64,000 nt of DNA from Tritrichomonas musculus (GCA_039105265.1 JAPFFF010000005.1:4263501-4327500), one strand, 5' to 3'. Positions 11,392 to 21,794 are shown, numbered from the stretch's first letter. Notes: a model not told the origin generated them from the letters alone. Translations and numbers: made by a program.

Positions 11392-12521
11392 AAAGGTAGG
11401 TCAACATAAAATATTCTATTCAATTTTAAAAAAAAATAATCTATGAATATCTTTATAAGAATTAGAGTATATTTTTAAATATAATATTTATTATCTTTTA
11501 AATAAATAAAAATAGCATTTTGAATAATTTAAAAATTAAAAAAAGATTTTATTATAGTTTTATTGATGTTTTATTTTTTAATCATTCTTTTTCTCTAAAT
11601 TCACAGATTAAAAATGGAAAATATTTTACTATTATCTTTATAAGGAAAACTATTACAAAATTTATTTTATATTATTTCGATTCCAACGCTGGATATAAAA
11701 ATATTTAAGGTTTTTTTAATTCATAAAATTGAATTGATATTCATCGTCTTCATGTTGATAATTGGCTTGATTTAAAAATTGAATTGATATTTCTTCTGTC
11801 AAAATTAATAAAATTGAAAAAATGCAAAATTTAGCAGATGAAATTGAGCGTTTAAAAGAAGAAAACTTGAATTTACGTAGAAAATATTTAAGTATTATTC
11901 CACCTAATAACAAGCTATCACCTACATTCTATTCTGATTATATGACGATGAAATAATACTAAATAAAAAATAAACTTATTATAAAATTATGTATTTTGAA
12001 TTGAGCAATAAAGTCAGGTAAATTGAAAATCCGGGCAAGTTCGGTAAAATTAAATTGATAAAAAATCGAAACAGTCACGTAAATGATCATAATCTGCAGC
12101 CTTTTAAGTAATAAATCAAAGAAATCTTTAATATTGAGCATATTTCCTGAAAATATAATAAAATATTAAGATATATATGATGAAATTGTTTTTCATTAAT
12201 TTTTTTAACAAATTAATTATTATTTCCTACATATTTTATATAATATAATATTGCTTATTTATAAGATTTATATTTTGTTAATTCAGAGATAAGTGTAAAT
12301 GTTTTTTTTTTTATTCTATTCAATTTTTACCTATTCAATTTTTAGGAAATTAATGCGCTCCGAAATAAATATTTTAAATTTTTCTTTATATGATTAAAAA
12401 TATTTTTTCGTTGTCGGTGGAAAATTAATGATTTTTTATATAGAATATATGTTATAAAAACCAAGCAGTAAAATCCACTAGAAATCATTTTTCATCTATA
12501 TAGGTGAGTTGACCTACCTTT
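11392..12521. mobile_element. Possible nested element bounded by 14-bp inverted repeats
   Basis: AAAGGTAGGTCAAC at 11392-11405 is repeated exactly in inverted orientation at 12508-12521. It is preceded on the left by a 30-base poly-T tract and a nearby TTGACCTT. The interior is AT-rich and has only one small frame (11822-11956). No clear target-site duplication was identified, so this could also be a chance or structural inverted repeat within the larger Tc1-like element. Confidence 0.4.
11822..11956 (+). CDS. Small leucine-zipper-like ORF, 44 aa
   Basis: An ATG-started frame shorter than usual gene cut-offs. The first 24 residues show L-x(2)-E-I-x-R-L-K-E-E-N-x-N-L-R spacing like the zipper half of a bZIP protein. 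No basic region precedes it, so it may be a remnant of a longer coiled-coil gene or a chance frame. Confidence 0.25.
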   Translation: MQNLADEIERLKEENLNLRRKYLSIIPPNNKLSPTFYSDYMTMK

Positions 12522-12666
12522 CCTTTTTTTTAGAAAAATTTTTATGAGTTTTTATAAATACCATTTTGCACCACTTCATTTTGAATATAATTTGACCGTT
12601 TAGTTTTCATTAAATAACAAACTGATTTTTCGCCTTTCTACATTTAAACAGCATTTATAATAACAA

Positions 12667-12912
12667 ATGAACTCAGCTCAACTATTTAGTGTATATGAAT
12701 CGATGAATGAACCAATAATACTTGGCAGATCGATATAACAATTTCCATTCGACATCTTGATCAATTCGAAGTTACAGCAAGAACCATCTGAGTTCAATTC
12801 GACTATTTAGTACATATGACTCGATAAATGAACCTATCATTCTCAGCAGATCGATTTAGAAATTTTTATTCGATATCTTGAACAATTCGAAGTTACAACA
12901 AGAAGTAGATGA
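12667..12912. repeat. Two diverged tandem copies of a ~122-bp unit
   Basis: The unit contains CAACTATTTAGTGTATATGA, GCAGATCGAT and AATTCGAAGTTACA in the same order. It occurs twice in a row with roughly 15-20 per cent visible difference. It lies in the non-coding 3' part of the Tc1-like element. Confidence 0.65.
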
Positions 12913-13674
12913 ACGAAAACTAACGAAGCAATCTATTTATAGTGACAAATGAACTTAACAAGCTTTTGTCTGAAAGATTTAACAAGAATTATTATTCTTA
13001 TACGATATCTTATACAACCTAAAAATAAAATTTGCCCTAAACCTAAAATATGATAAAAAAAATAATAGAAAAATGCAATTATATGTTGCCATTTCTATTT
13101 ATAAAATAGCTTTTTTAAAAAAATTTTGAATGTTTATCAAAATTGACAAAAAGTATTCAAAAAAGTGGAAGACGATCATAATGTTCGCGTGTAAACGATA
13201 TAAACTTTTTAATATTAATAAAAACCGCTATTTTACACGCGAGCTTTAAAAAAAAGACTTTATTCATATATTCAAATCTATAAAATAATTAAATAATAAA
13301 TATTTTGGCAACTACGGAGAGAAAGATCACAAAATAAAAATATGATATTTATCATTTTATAATGTATATTGTATTTCAAAATTTTGTTGTAATTTTAAAA
13401 AAGAGAGTTCTCGCACCTTTTTTGATAGAGGTGCGGACACCTACTTTAAATTTTTTAAAAATAATTAAAAGCTTTTATTAAAAGTATTAATTAAAGAGGT
13501 AGTCCAGATAAGTGATCTTAACGTCTTTTTCTTAAAAAACAACTTTTTTTTAATACCGAAAAAAGCAAAAAGAAAAAAAATATTTAAAATAAAATAATTT
13601 CTTCCATTACTATTTAAAAATCGAGATAATTCAAAGAAAGAATCAAAAAAAATTTTTGGATTACATTTCATATA

Positions 13675-14140
13675 GACTTGTTATTTTGAGAATCGATATC
13701 AAAAACGTCACTTTTTTGCATCTGATACTCGATTATCAGTTTAAAAATTTGATATCGAGATTATCGATTATCAAGATATCAGATATGAAATGTGATATAA
13801 AAATAATTGTAAACTTGATATCAATTACCGAGATCTCAAACAGATTTATCTTTTTTTATAATTGGCATTGGAGATTTTATAATATTTAAAAATATATAAT
13901 ATAATGTATTGATGTTTATTTTAAGATTAAAATCAAAAAATACATTCTTTTTTATGAAATATTTGAGATTAAAATACGATCATATATTTATCAAAAAGTT
14001 TAATTGAAAATTCTGATATCAAAAGCTGAGAAAAAAAATTCTCGATCTCTGAAATCGATCTCGAGAATCTGTGCATATTTATGTATCGATATCAAAAAGT
14101 CAATCAATTATCGATCTCGAGAATCGGAGAATAACAAGTC
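13675..14140. mobile_element. MITE-like element, 466 bp, TA-flanked
   Basis: The left end GACTTGTTATTTTGAGAATC and the right end, read in reverse complement GACTTGTTATTCTCCGATTC, match exactly for 11 bases and then share GAATCGA-type sequence. TA flanks both sides (13673-13674 and 14141-14142). The inside is dense in GATATC, ATCGAT and CTCGAGA palindromic pieces and has no coding frame of its own. Size, ends and TA duplication fit a miniature inverted-repeat transposable element of the Tc1/mariner type. Confidence 0.65.
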
Positions 14141-14564
14141 TAATTTCATATAATCAGTAAAAAATTATCAATTCTTAGAATTTTGGTTTCAAGTTGAAGG
14201 TTTATATTATCCTTTACGAAACAAATAATTGCATTCATTTTTTATTTATTTTTTAAAAGATTTAATTGAAGATTTACATATTTGAGAATTTTTTTAAAAA
14301 TCATTTGATATTCAATCAATCTCCGGCAAATTTTTTTTATTTGGTAATTACATATATTATCTTATTAATGATTTATATTTTTATTTTTGGCTTACTTTTA
14401 TAAACAAGTTCGTGCGTAATGAAAAATTTTTCAAGTATTAATTAATTAATATATAATGAGGATATTTAATAATTATTTGAAAATAATATTTGTATAAAAA
14501 TATCTTTATATGATACATAAAAAATTTTCATGATATTTTGTTTTTATATGATGTAATGCAGCAA

Positions 14565-14599
<35 letters not shown>

Positions 14600-15049
14600 G
14601 TAAATATTCGAATTCAAAAAATCTTATTTATTGGCTTTAAAAGATTAATTTCTAAAACTTTCTAATATAATTAAAATATTAAGTAGTTACTTATTTTAAA
14701 AATATGAATAATTTTCAAAATTATTTCTTAATTAAAATAGAAAACCTTCATTCAATTGAACCTATTTATTTTTTAATTTTGAGGAATAAAACATATATAA
14801 TCATATTAATTAATCAAATAAATGCTTTTAAATCAAAAAAAAATATAAAAAAATGATTAATAAGGAGTTACTTCTATAATTGAGACCAATTCTCAGCCAA
14901 TTGTTAGAAAAAAAAAAAAAAACAATGAAAATTTATAATATATTGCATTTGTTTATTATGGTTTCTAAAGTAAGTTATTTCTTTTCTGTTTTGAAATTTA
15001 TTAAACGTGCTAATATTCCACAGTTTGCTGTTTCATTAGCATTGTATTC
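14141..15049. other. AT-rich spacer with poly-T/poly-A palindrome
   Basis: No gene seen. Around 14566-14600 a run of about 18 T is followed directly by about 18 A, an almost perfect palindrome able to form a hairpin or cruciform. The rest is AT-rich and featureless. Confidence 0.5.
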
Positions 15050-16009
15050 TCACAGATCAACGAATTTGGAAATATCAAATAATTGTTGAGCAAATTTATC
15101 TATTTCATCGTTAAGAGCTTTATTACAATCAGGATTGCACATGCACCGAAATAGTTGAATGATTGAGTTGCATTCCCAATCATCAGGTTTTTCAATCTCA
15201 TTATGCTCTGGTTCTTTTTTTGGATCATTTTCGATCTTGACTCCGCCATCATTCAGACGATTTTGAACATGAATTGTTATACCAAGTTTTTTGGCTAATT
15301 CCTTTCTTTCTTCAGCAATGCAATATGTAGCCAATATTCTCTGCCAGCGAGGATCGAATGATGTTTGCCGGGCTATTCCTATGGTATTTTCAACCAAGTG
15401 CGTTCCTAAAGCATCAATCCTTAATCTTTCATCGCCAAAAATTAATGCAATACCAAAAATGACTAAAGAATTAATAATCCTTTTTAGATAATGCTCTTTA
15501 GATATAGTCACAGACTCAGTTCCTTTTTGATGAATTCCATTTTTATCTAATTTAGGAAATTCTTCGAGTAATTTAACAAAGAAATAAAAAGTTAATTCAA
15601 TAAAAAAAATTCTGAATCCAATACTTAATCTTGTACTGAATAAAACTGAAACGATGCATGCATAAGGAAATAAAACGCATGCAGATGCAAAGCATTTATT
15701 TTGAATTAGTTTTGCGACGTTTTCAAATGTAAATAAATGTACAGCATAAGAGTCCCTCATTTTACCCATTTTTGTAGTATCATTAGTTATTTTCCCTATT
15801 TGCAATATCTCATTTAGTTCATTTATTGAAGTATAACATGAATCATCTGAGTAAAATGCAAAAACTTTTTCATAATTGATTAATCGTGATCGGATACTTT
15901 TAAGAAAATGCAAAGGATCAGCACCTGGAAGAAACTTGAGTAGTAATACTAAGGAGGGTTCAGCACTACGTGCTTCACCCACGTTCGCTTCGCTCACTCC
16001 CTTAGCTCT
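15050..16009 (-). pseudogene. Transposase-like protein fragment of uncertain family
   Basis: An open frame of about 315 codons with no ATG before codon 78, which suggests 5' truncation. The last third holds the most distinctive segment: L-R-I-D-A-L-G-T-H-L-V-E-N-T-I-G-I-A-R-Q, then F-D-P-R-W-Q-R-I-L and A-E-E-R-K-E-L-A. The L-x-E-N-x-x-G-x-x-R pattern resembles the C-terminal catalytic region of P-element/THAP9-like transposases. From general recollection, similar proteins are repeated in trichomonad genomes. Hydrophobic helical segments lie in the middle (about 100-145). The N-terminal ~15 residues come from GC-richer palindromic sequence (15961-15999) unlike the rest. The family assignment is weak. 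Confidence 0.4.
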
Positions 16010-16775
16010 AATTCATTCAGTCTACCAAAAATTGTCATTTTTGTCATCCTCGACCAAATTAGTATATATACCCGCCACAGTCGCGTGACAGCTAATTTAA
16101 TTGACGAAATCCCCAAAAATCAGCTGTTTTTGTATTTAATTTAGTGCTACTTGTGGCACAAGACTATGGATATATGTCTATATATGACAATACTAATAGT
16201 GATAACCTAAAATAATGGCTAAATAAACTATTATAATAGGCGAAATCGGCTATATTAATATGAAACCGTTTCTAAACAATTCCATAGCTATACTCATATA
16301 CGACATTATCGAGATTGTGTCCAATAAAGTAGAACTAATAGTGGCAGTAGTATATGTTTGCGGTGATTTTAGACCTTCGGTCCAAATTCCCCTCAAACAT
16401 TTTTTATACCACTAGTCGTGGCACAAAATTGTATATAAGCACGATTTCTGTGCCATTGTTACCATACCCGATAAAAAATGTTACCATACCTGATAAATAT
16501 TACATAAGACGAATAATATTCAAATAAGTTGAGTATAATAAGTTGTTTTAAAAAAGTCGTTTCAATAAGTTGTTTCAACAAGTTGTTTCAATAAGTTGAT
16601 TATATTAATTGTCTGGTACTAATAAATTGGGCTCTATTAGTGAGTCTTCCTTTGACCAATTTGTTTGGACCCAGTTTTGCTGTGGAAGTCGTCTTTTGTT
16701 CATACAATAAGCCGTTATACCATTAATATGGCACAATTTTAAAATCTAAGGTATCATTTTTTATTTTTAATTAAA
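16010..16775. other. Spacer with short tandem repeats upstream of the helicase
   Basis: No gene seen. A 13-14-bp CAATAAGTTGTTT-type tandem repeat spans about 16536-16606. A doubled TTACCATACCYGATAAA motif lies near 16460-16497. GC content is slightly higher than in the flanking AT-rich DNA. Confidence 0.5.
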
Positions 16776-18035
16776 ATGGCACAAAATACGGAAACTTTTT
16801 GTCAGTATATTAATAGCGAAATATTTGATGATATTCCATATGATTGTATCACAGTTACTAGAGACGAATCTACTGGATCAAATACTCGACAATACAGAGA
16901 AAGAAAGTTCATTATTGATGCTCCAATTGGATGTGGCAAAAGTTCTGCAGTCTGCAAATGGATTTCAAAAACAGTATTAAATCAGAAGGATAATATAGAG
17001 TGTTCTGCAGATTCTAAATTCATTTTGATTGTTCCAACGATAAATATAGCATCGGAATTCTACAACAAAATATACAATGACTTCATACATTTAAATCATA
17101 CCGCAGAGAACAAATATTTGACACTTTGCATTAAGGAGGGAGCATTTGATGAATTCAAACAAGCGCAAAGTACAGAGAGGCTTATGGTAATAGTTCCAAC
17201 AGTGAATATCGCTGAAGAGTTCTATACCAAGTTGAGTGATATGGATGTTAATTCCATTCGGTTGTGTGTTAACGATAATGCGTTTAAAGAGTTTCACAAA
17301 GCTATACACAATGAAGTTAATGTGATTATTACTACATACAACACAGCTTCTAAATGTTTAGGTGATTTAATCGAAGAATATTACATGAACGAACAACGAT
17401 TAGATTACTTTCTAGTGATTGACGAAGCACATATGTTACTACAACATATTGGATTAATTGAGATTACTAAAGAGTTCGATAAGGTTGCGTTAATAAGTGC
17501 TACTGCTGATGATATTAAACACTTCGCGTGTTTTAGAGATTACATAATCGTTAATCCATGTATCGATAAGAGATACAATCGAAATATATACGTTAACAAG
17601 TTGATACCAGATGCTGATGAACAACGAGCTGAGATAGTTAACTTAATCGATACAAAGCGAATGAACTACGATAAAGTATTAATTAAGATCGAAGATAAGA
17701 AACAATGTACTTTATTGAAAGAGATGTTGAAAGATAGATACAAGGTTGCTTTATATACAGGTGATAACAAAGAGGTTAAGTTGAATGAAGATGGTTTGTT
17801 CGATGAAGATGTTGATGTTATTATATCTACCTCATCTATCCAGAATGGACAGTCCATTAAAGAGAATATTCTATCTGTATTCGTCCAAACATATATCGAT
17901 TCTGTATCCAGTGTTAAACAGTTTCTAGGTCGAAACCGAAATCGAAACTCGGATGTATATGTATATGTTCGATATGGTAAACATATGAACAAGAGAAAGT
18001 ACTCGATACCGAACAACAGATATGAGAGATACTAA
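16776..18035 (+). CDS. Superfamily 2 DEAH-type helicase/ATPase, 419 aa
   Basis: An intact frame with the SF2 motifs in order: Walker A A-P-I-G-C-G-K-S-S (49-57), motif Ia I-V-P-T-x-N-I-A, DEAH Walker B (V-I-D-E-A-H, 214-219), motif III S-A-T-A (241-244), motif V D-V-I-I-S-T-S-S-I-Q-N-G (347-358) and motif VI Q-F-L-G-R-N-R-N-R (382-390). It should couple ATP hydrolysis to nucleic-acid unwinding or translocation. The motif Ia region is present twice (about 82-130 and 137-177), an unusual internal duplication. It is small for a host helicase. Its context between transposon-derived DNA and a repeat-rich coiled-coil gene suggests mobile or plasmid-like origin, but no partner replication gene is present to fix the family. 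Confidence 0.8.
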   Translation: MAQNTETFCQYINSEIFDDIPYDCITVTRDESTGSNTRQYRERKFIIDAPIGCGKSSAVCKWISKTVLNQKDNIECSADSKFILIVPTINIASEFYNKIYNDFIHLNHTAENKYLTLCIKEGAFDEFKQAQSTERLMVIVPTVNIAEEFYTKLSDMDVNSIRLCVNDNAFKEFHKAIHNEVNVIITTYNTASKCLGDLIEEYYMNEQRLDYFLVIDEAHMLLQHIGLIEITKEFDKVALISATADDIKHFACFRDYIIVNPCIDKRYNRNIYVNKLIPDADEQRAEIVNLIDTKRMNYDKVLIKIEDKKQCTLLKEMLKDRYKVALYTGDNKEVKLNEDGLFDEDVDVIISTSSIQNGQSIKENILSVFVQTYIDSVSSVKQFLGRNRNRNSDVYVYVRYGKHMNKRKYSIPNNRYERY

Positions 18036-18243
18036 TATTCTCATCGTTTAGGGCAAATATCATCATTTTTGACCTAAACTTTTTCATAATTTAGAAGTAT
18101 TGAAAGATATATTCTATGAGTTTATTTAATATTGAAATTTACAACCCTTTTGAGACGTACGCACTTATAAAAAAAAAAATTCAACAAAAGAAAAAAACGT
18201 TTTTTTAAAAAAGTTATGCCATATTTGCCAATTAAATAATTTA

Positions 18244-19662
18244 ATGTCGAAAAATTCAGATACTGATATTAAAAAAATAAGTTTAGATCAATCAGTTATG
18301 ATCCCAGGTAAAATATCAAGACCATCAAATGATACTTCTTCAGAAGACGATTCGTCCGATACAGAATTAGATGAACCCTCTAAAAAGGGTAGTGGTAATA
18401 AAATAAGTTTAGATCAATCAGTTATGATCCCAGGTAAAATGTCAAGACCATCAAATGATACTTCTTCAGAAGACGATTCGTCCGATACAGAATTAGATGA
18501 ACCATCTAAAAAGGGTAGTGGTAATAAAATAAGTTTAGATCAATCAGTTATGATCCCAGGTAAAATGTCAAGACCATCAAATGATACTTCTTCAGAAGAC
18601 GATTCGTCCGATACAGAATTAGATGAACCCTCTAAAAAGGGTAGTGGTAATAAAATAAGTTTAGATCAATCAGTTATGATCCCAGGTAAAATGTCAAGAC
18701 CATCAAATGATACTTCTTCAGAAGACGATTCGTCCGATACAGAATTAGATGAACCCTCTAAAAAGGGTAGTGGTAATAAAATAAGTTTAGATCAATCAGT
18801 TATGATCCCAGGTAAAATGTCAAGACCATCAAATGATACTTCTTCAGAAGACGATTCATCTTACGAGGATGAAAGCCAAAGCAAAGATTCAGATGATGGT
18901 ATTGAAATACCAAATGTAGATGTGGACTCTTTTAATTTAGAAAACATTGATGTCTTTGTTCAAATTGATGAAGATCAATTATATGAATCTCTCGGAAATT
19001 ATGCCCTAACTAAAGAAGAGGAAAAAGAATTAAAAAGACAAGTAGAATTATCAATTGCCGAAACCGAAAACGAATCTTCTATTGATGATATTGTATTTGA
19101 GTTATCACAATCAAAAAAAAGGGAAATTGAACAAGATTATCAAAAACAGAAAAAAGGAATTGATAATGAAATGATTAATCAACGAACAGGTAACAATTTG
19201 ATTATATCTGAGATTGAATTATTATTTAAAAATTTACGTGAATCTATTTCTGATCAGAATGATAAGCGGGATAGAAGAATTGAGAGGATGAACGAAGAAA
19301 AGACAAGAATTTTACAAGAAAAAACGCAGGTCGAAGCGAATATACAAAAAATACAAGAAAATATTTCAAAATATAAAGAATTTGGAGTAAATGAACTTTA
19401 TCCAGAAATTGAAGATTCTTTCAAAAAATTAGAAAGTAGCGCCAAAACTGAAAACAAAAACAATAAGGACGAATTACAAAAAACAGCTAATAAAATTTAT
19501 AATTTAATTAAGAAATTAAATGAATTACTTCCTCCTTCAGAGAAATTAGAAATAATGAAACTTGATTTTAATGATAGTAAACTAACTTTTACCCAACTTG
19601 AGAGTAATATAAGCAAATTATACGCTCTAGTTAATGATAACCTACGCAAGTATATTCCGTAA
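18244..19662 (+). CDS. Repeat-rich acidic coiled-coil protein, 472 aa
   Basis: No recognised family. Residues 11-206 are five tandem copies (the last one partial) of a 42-residue unit that starts K-I-S-L-D-Q-S-V-M-I-P-G-K and continues through an acidic serine-rich S-S-E-D-D-S-S-D-T-E-L-D-E. The unit looks like a disordered, phosphorylatable (casein-kinase-2-like) segment. Residues about 250-472 are highly charged and helical, with long E/K/Q-rich coiled-coil stretches. The gene starts 208 bases after the helicase stop on the same strand and converges with the next gene. Near-identity of the DNA repeats shows recent expansion or homogenisation. Confidence 0.65.
   Translation: MSKNSDTDIKKISLDQSVMIPGKISRPSNDTSSEDDSSDTELDEPSKKGSGNKISLDQSVMIPGKMSRPSNDTSSEDDSSDTELDEPSKKGSGNKISLDQSVMIPGKMSRPSNDTSSEDDSSDTELDEPSKKGSGNKISLDQSVMIPGKMSRPSNDTSSEDDSSDTELDEPSKKGSGNKISLDQSVMIPGKMSRPSNDTSSEDDSSYEDESQSKDSDDGIEIPNVDVDSFNLENIDVFVQIDEDQLYESLGNYALTKEEEKELKRQVELSIAETENESSIDDIVFELSQSKKREIEQDYQKQKKGIDNEMINQRTGNNLIISEIELLFKNLRESISDQNDKRDRRIERMNEEKTRILQEKTQVEANIQKIQENISKYKEFGVNELYPEIEDSFKKLESSAKTENKNNKDELQKTANKIYNLIKKLNELLPPSEKLEIMKLDFNDSKLTFTQLESNISKLYALVNDNLRKYIP
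18274..18861 (+). repeat. 126-bp in-frame tandem repeat, 4.7 copies
   Basis: Copies start at 18274, 18400, 18526, 18652 and 18778. They differ at only a few positions (for example an ATA/ATG change in the first copy and CCC/CCA in one proline codon). The period is a multiple of three, so copy number can change without breaking the frame. Confidence 0.95.
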
Positions 19663-19857
19663 ACTATTTCAATTTTTGTAATTTTTTTTTTTATGAAAGC
19701 AATTTATTTTAAAATAAAACTTTCTTTTTTTATTATTATATTAGCAAAAAAGATATTTATTTGGTATCGTCAATAGCGAGTTAGGTGACAAATTACAAAG
19801 TGTATGAATCATTAATGATTGAATTTAATTAATTAATTAATTAATCGAAACTTTAAA

Positions 19858-20319
19858 TTAGGATTTTTCTTCCTCATTATCATAAAAATATGGGAAACAT
19901 TCAGTAACTTGATCATCAATTTCTTTAATTACACTTTCAGTATTTTTAAGATTGTTTAGATAAATATCTTTTTTGATCATCTTTAACGAATCCTTATATT
20001 CATTATATATTTCATCTTCGTTTTTCATACTATTATTTAATTGATTCAACCTATTGATTTGACGCAAACTCCATTGAGCGCTTGGATATAATTGGCTAGC
20101 TTCCGATAATAATTTTTGGCTTTTATCAAGGTTTTCCAATATTTCTTTCTTTTTGTTTCTTAATCCACTTAAATCACAACCATCATTAATATCTATTTTC
20201 TTTAATCCTTTATTTGGTAATTTGCTTTCATCATTACTAGATGAATCAGAATTTGTAGTCGGAGGATTGAAAATTAAAATAGGCTCTGTTCTAAAAATTA
20301 ATGAATTTTCTAATTCCAT
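19858..20319 (-). CDS. Hypothetical coiled-coil protein, 153 aa
   Basis: Intact ATG-to-stop frame, convergent with the preceding repeat-rich gene. Residues about 20-45 are polar with an S-D-S-S-S-N-D-E-S stretch. Residues about 54-145 are charged and helical with a Q-x(2)-R-L-N-Q-L-N-N heptad-like pattern. Its composition resembles the C-terminal half of the neighbouring 472-residue protein, so the two may belong to one gene group. No function can be assigned. Confidence 0.5.
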   Translation of the reverse strand: MELENSLIFRTEPILIFNPPTTNSDSSSNDESKLPNKGLKKIDINDGCDLSGLRNKKKEILENLDKSQKLLSEASQLYPSAQWSLRQINRLNQLNNSMKNEDEIYNEYKDSLKMIKKDIYLNNLKNTESVIKEIDDQVTECFPYFYDNEEEKS

Positions 20320-20465
20320 AATGAAATTTGGCCTTTAGAAATGGCAAAAAAAAAAATTTTAAATCTGAATTATTTATTTGGAATTTAATTATTTAATTGT
20401 TTAATACAATTTATATCCAATTATATTTATTTACAAACATGAAATTTTTTGAAGGATGATGCAAA

Positions 20466-21794
20466 TTAATCTTCTGGAATCAATGAGATTGATTTTGAGT
20501 CAAGCCTATCTAGAAAGAATGAAACGCACAGCCTTCCTGCTCTCCATTCATCAATTCCATTTCCAGCAAACCACTTTTTCTCATCATTTCCAGCAAAGCT
20601 TTCAATTTGTTTTCTTGCAGATTCTTTTTCAAAAATGGGATTATCATTTGCAAAATCAAATTCAGATGGACTTGTTTCGTATTGGTCGGGTTCGATTTCA
20701 AAAGATGATAAAAGTGGCTTGAATGGTCTTTCGATCTCAGGTGTTGAGTTATCTGTTAGACTTGATATATCATATGATGCTTCAAGAGTACCACTTTTTA
20801 AATACGTTGATTCAGCTCTTTTAATAGTGTGAACTAACATACTACCATCAATATCGCATAATGATGCAAACTTCTGGACGAGTTGTGGAAACGGATTTTC
20901 TTGATTGGATTTATCAAGAATAAGGCACATAATTGCAATTTGTAGGCAGACTTCAGGGTCTTGTTCTGACGCTTGATTTTGCAGACTTTCTAAACATGTA
21001 AGTACGCGTGATGGAATCCTATCAATTCTATTTCTGCAATCTACGCATTGAACCTTGCTTAAATATGATGCAATCATTTTGAAATCGTTAGGCAATATTT
21101 CTGATAAATCTGATGACGCAATTTTTTGCAGAAGATCTGCGATTGAAGGCAATGCTGAGGGTTCGCTTCGATTATATTCAAGTGGTACACTACCTTTTGA
21201 CATTGCAAATTTAGCAAATGCTGGAAATATTCGAGTTGTGATCATATGTAGTCGACCACGAAAGGTGGCAGCACGTTTCGATCTTATTAAACTAGGAGAT
21301 TTTTGAAGAAAATCTTCGGACGAGAGGGTCTCTACCATGTTACATTGCTCATTAGGTAAAACATAGGTTTGACATCTTTCCATTAATTGAGCAATTACTA
21401 AATGACAATAATTATTTGTGTTTTTATATTTATCTTCATATCCGTGAAGTTGAGGTGAAAGTTTTTCAAGGCATTTAATTTGATAATCTAGTGCTTGTTC
21501 ATCTGAAGAACGAATCCATAAAAAAAGAAAACTGAAAAGAATTTCTAATTTTGGATCAACGTTTTTTTCGAATAAAAACATAAGGAATTGAGACATAATC
21601 TCGTTTCTATCTCCTTTTTCAAATACGCCAAAATAAGAAACAAAGGAGCCACAAACGCCAACTGGAGTTAGTTTAAATATTTCAGAATTTATAATTTGAT
21701 CAAAGATTTCGAACATATTTTCTTCTTTGAAGTTCTCGAGTATGTGAGATATTTCATCGAGACCTTCCATTTTGAATTTTAATAGAGTTAACAT
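20466..21794 (-). CDS. Hypothetical alpha-helical protein, 442 aa
   Basis: A long intact frame with good coding composition and no recognised domain. The first ~330 residues are predicted to be almost entirely helical with regular leucine spacing, as in alpha-solenoid scaffolds. A basic S-K-R-A-A-T-F-R-G-R patch at about 173-182 and a C-V-D-C-R-N-R-I-D-R segment near 250 stand out. The C-terminal ~90 residues are acidic and probably disordered. ATG codons occur at residues 1 and 9, and either could be used. It lies 174 bases downstream of the LAMTOR3-like gene on the same strand. Confidence 0.65.
   Translation of the reverse strand: MLTLLKFKMEGLDEISHILENFKEENMFEIFDQIINSEIFKLTPVGVCGSFVSYFGVFEKGDRNEIMSQFLMFLFEKNVDPKLEILFSFLFLWIRSSDEQALDYQIKCLEKLSPQLHGYEDKYKNTNNYCHLVIAQLMERCQTYVLPNEQCNMVETLSSEDFLQKSPSLIRSKRAATFRGRLHMITTRIFPAFAKFAMSKGSVPLEYNRSEPSALPSIADLLQKIASSDLSEILPNDFKMIASYLSKVQCVDCRNRIDRIPSRVLTCLESLQNQASEQDPEVCLQIAIMCLILDKSNQENPFPQLVQKFASLCDIDGSMLVHTIKRAESTYLKSGTLEASYDISSLTDNSTPEIERPFKPLLSSFEIEPDQYETSPSEFDFANDNPIFEKESARKQIESFAGNDEKKWFAGNGIDEWRAGRLCVSFFLDRLDSKSISLIPED

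Larger units (their letters stand above)
10075..13260 (+). mobile_element. Tc1/mariner-superfamily element with TA duplications and inverted ends
   Basis: The left end AAGTCTTTTTTTTAATGTTC followed by GCG, starting at 10075, is matched in reverse complement by GCGAGC-TTT-A8-GACTT ending at 13260. The ends agree over about 23 bases with three mismatches. TA flanks both ends (10073-10074 and 13261-13262), as required for Tc1/mariner target duplication. The transposase gene starts 156 bases inside the left end. At 3.2 kb the element is roughly twice the usual Tc1 length. The extra DNA downstream of the transposase contains another inverted-repeat pair (11392-11405 and 12508-12521), consistent with a nested insertion. 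A second TTCGCGTGTAAA motif near 13184 makes a local palindrome with the right end. Confidence 0.7.

Noticed and set aside
16776-20319. Part of a Polinton/Maverick-like or other virus-like element
   Set aside because: A helicase and repeat/coiled-coil genes are present, but no polymerase, integrase, capsid or packaging ATPase is seen, so the label is not supported.
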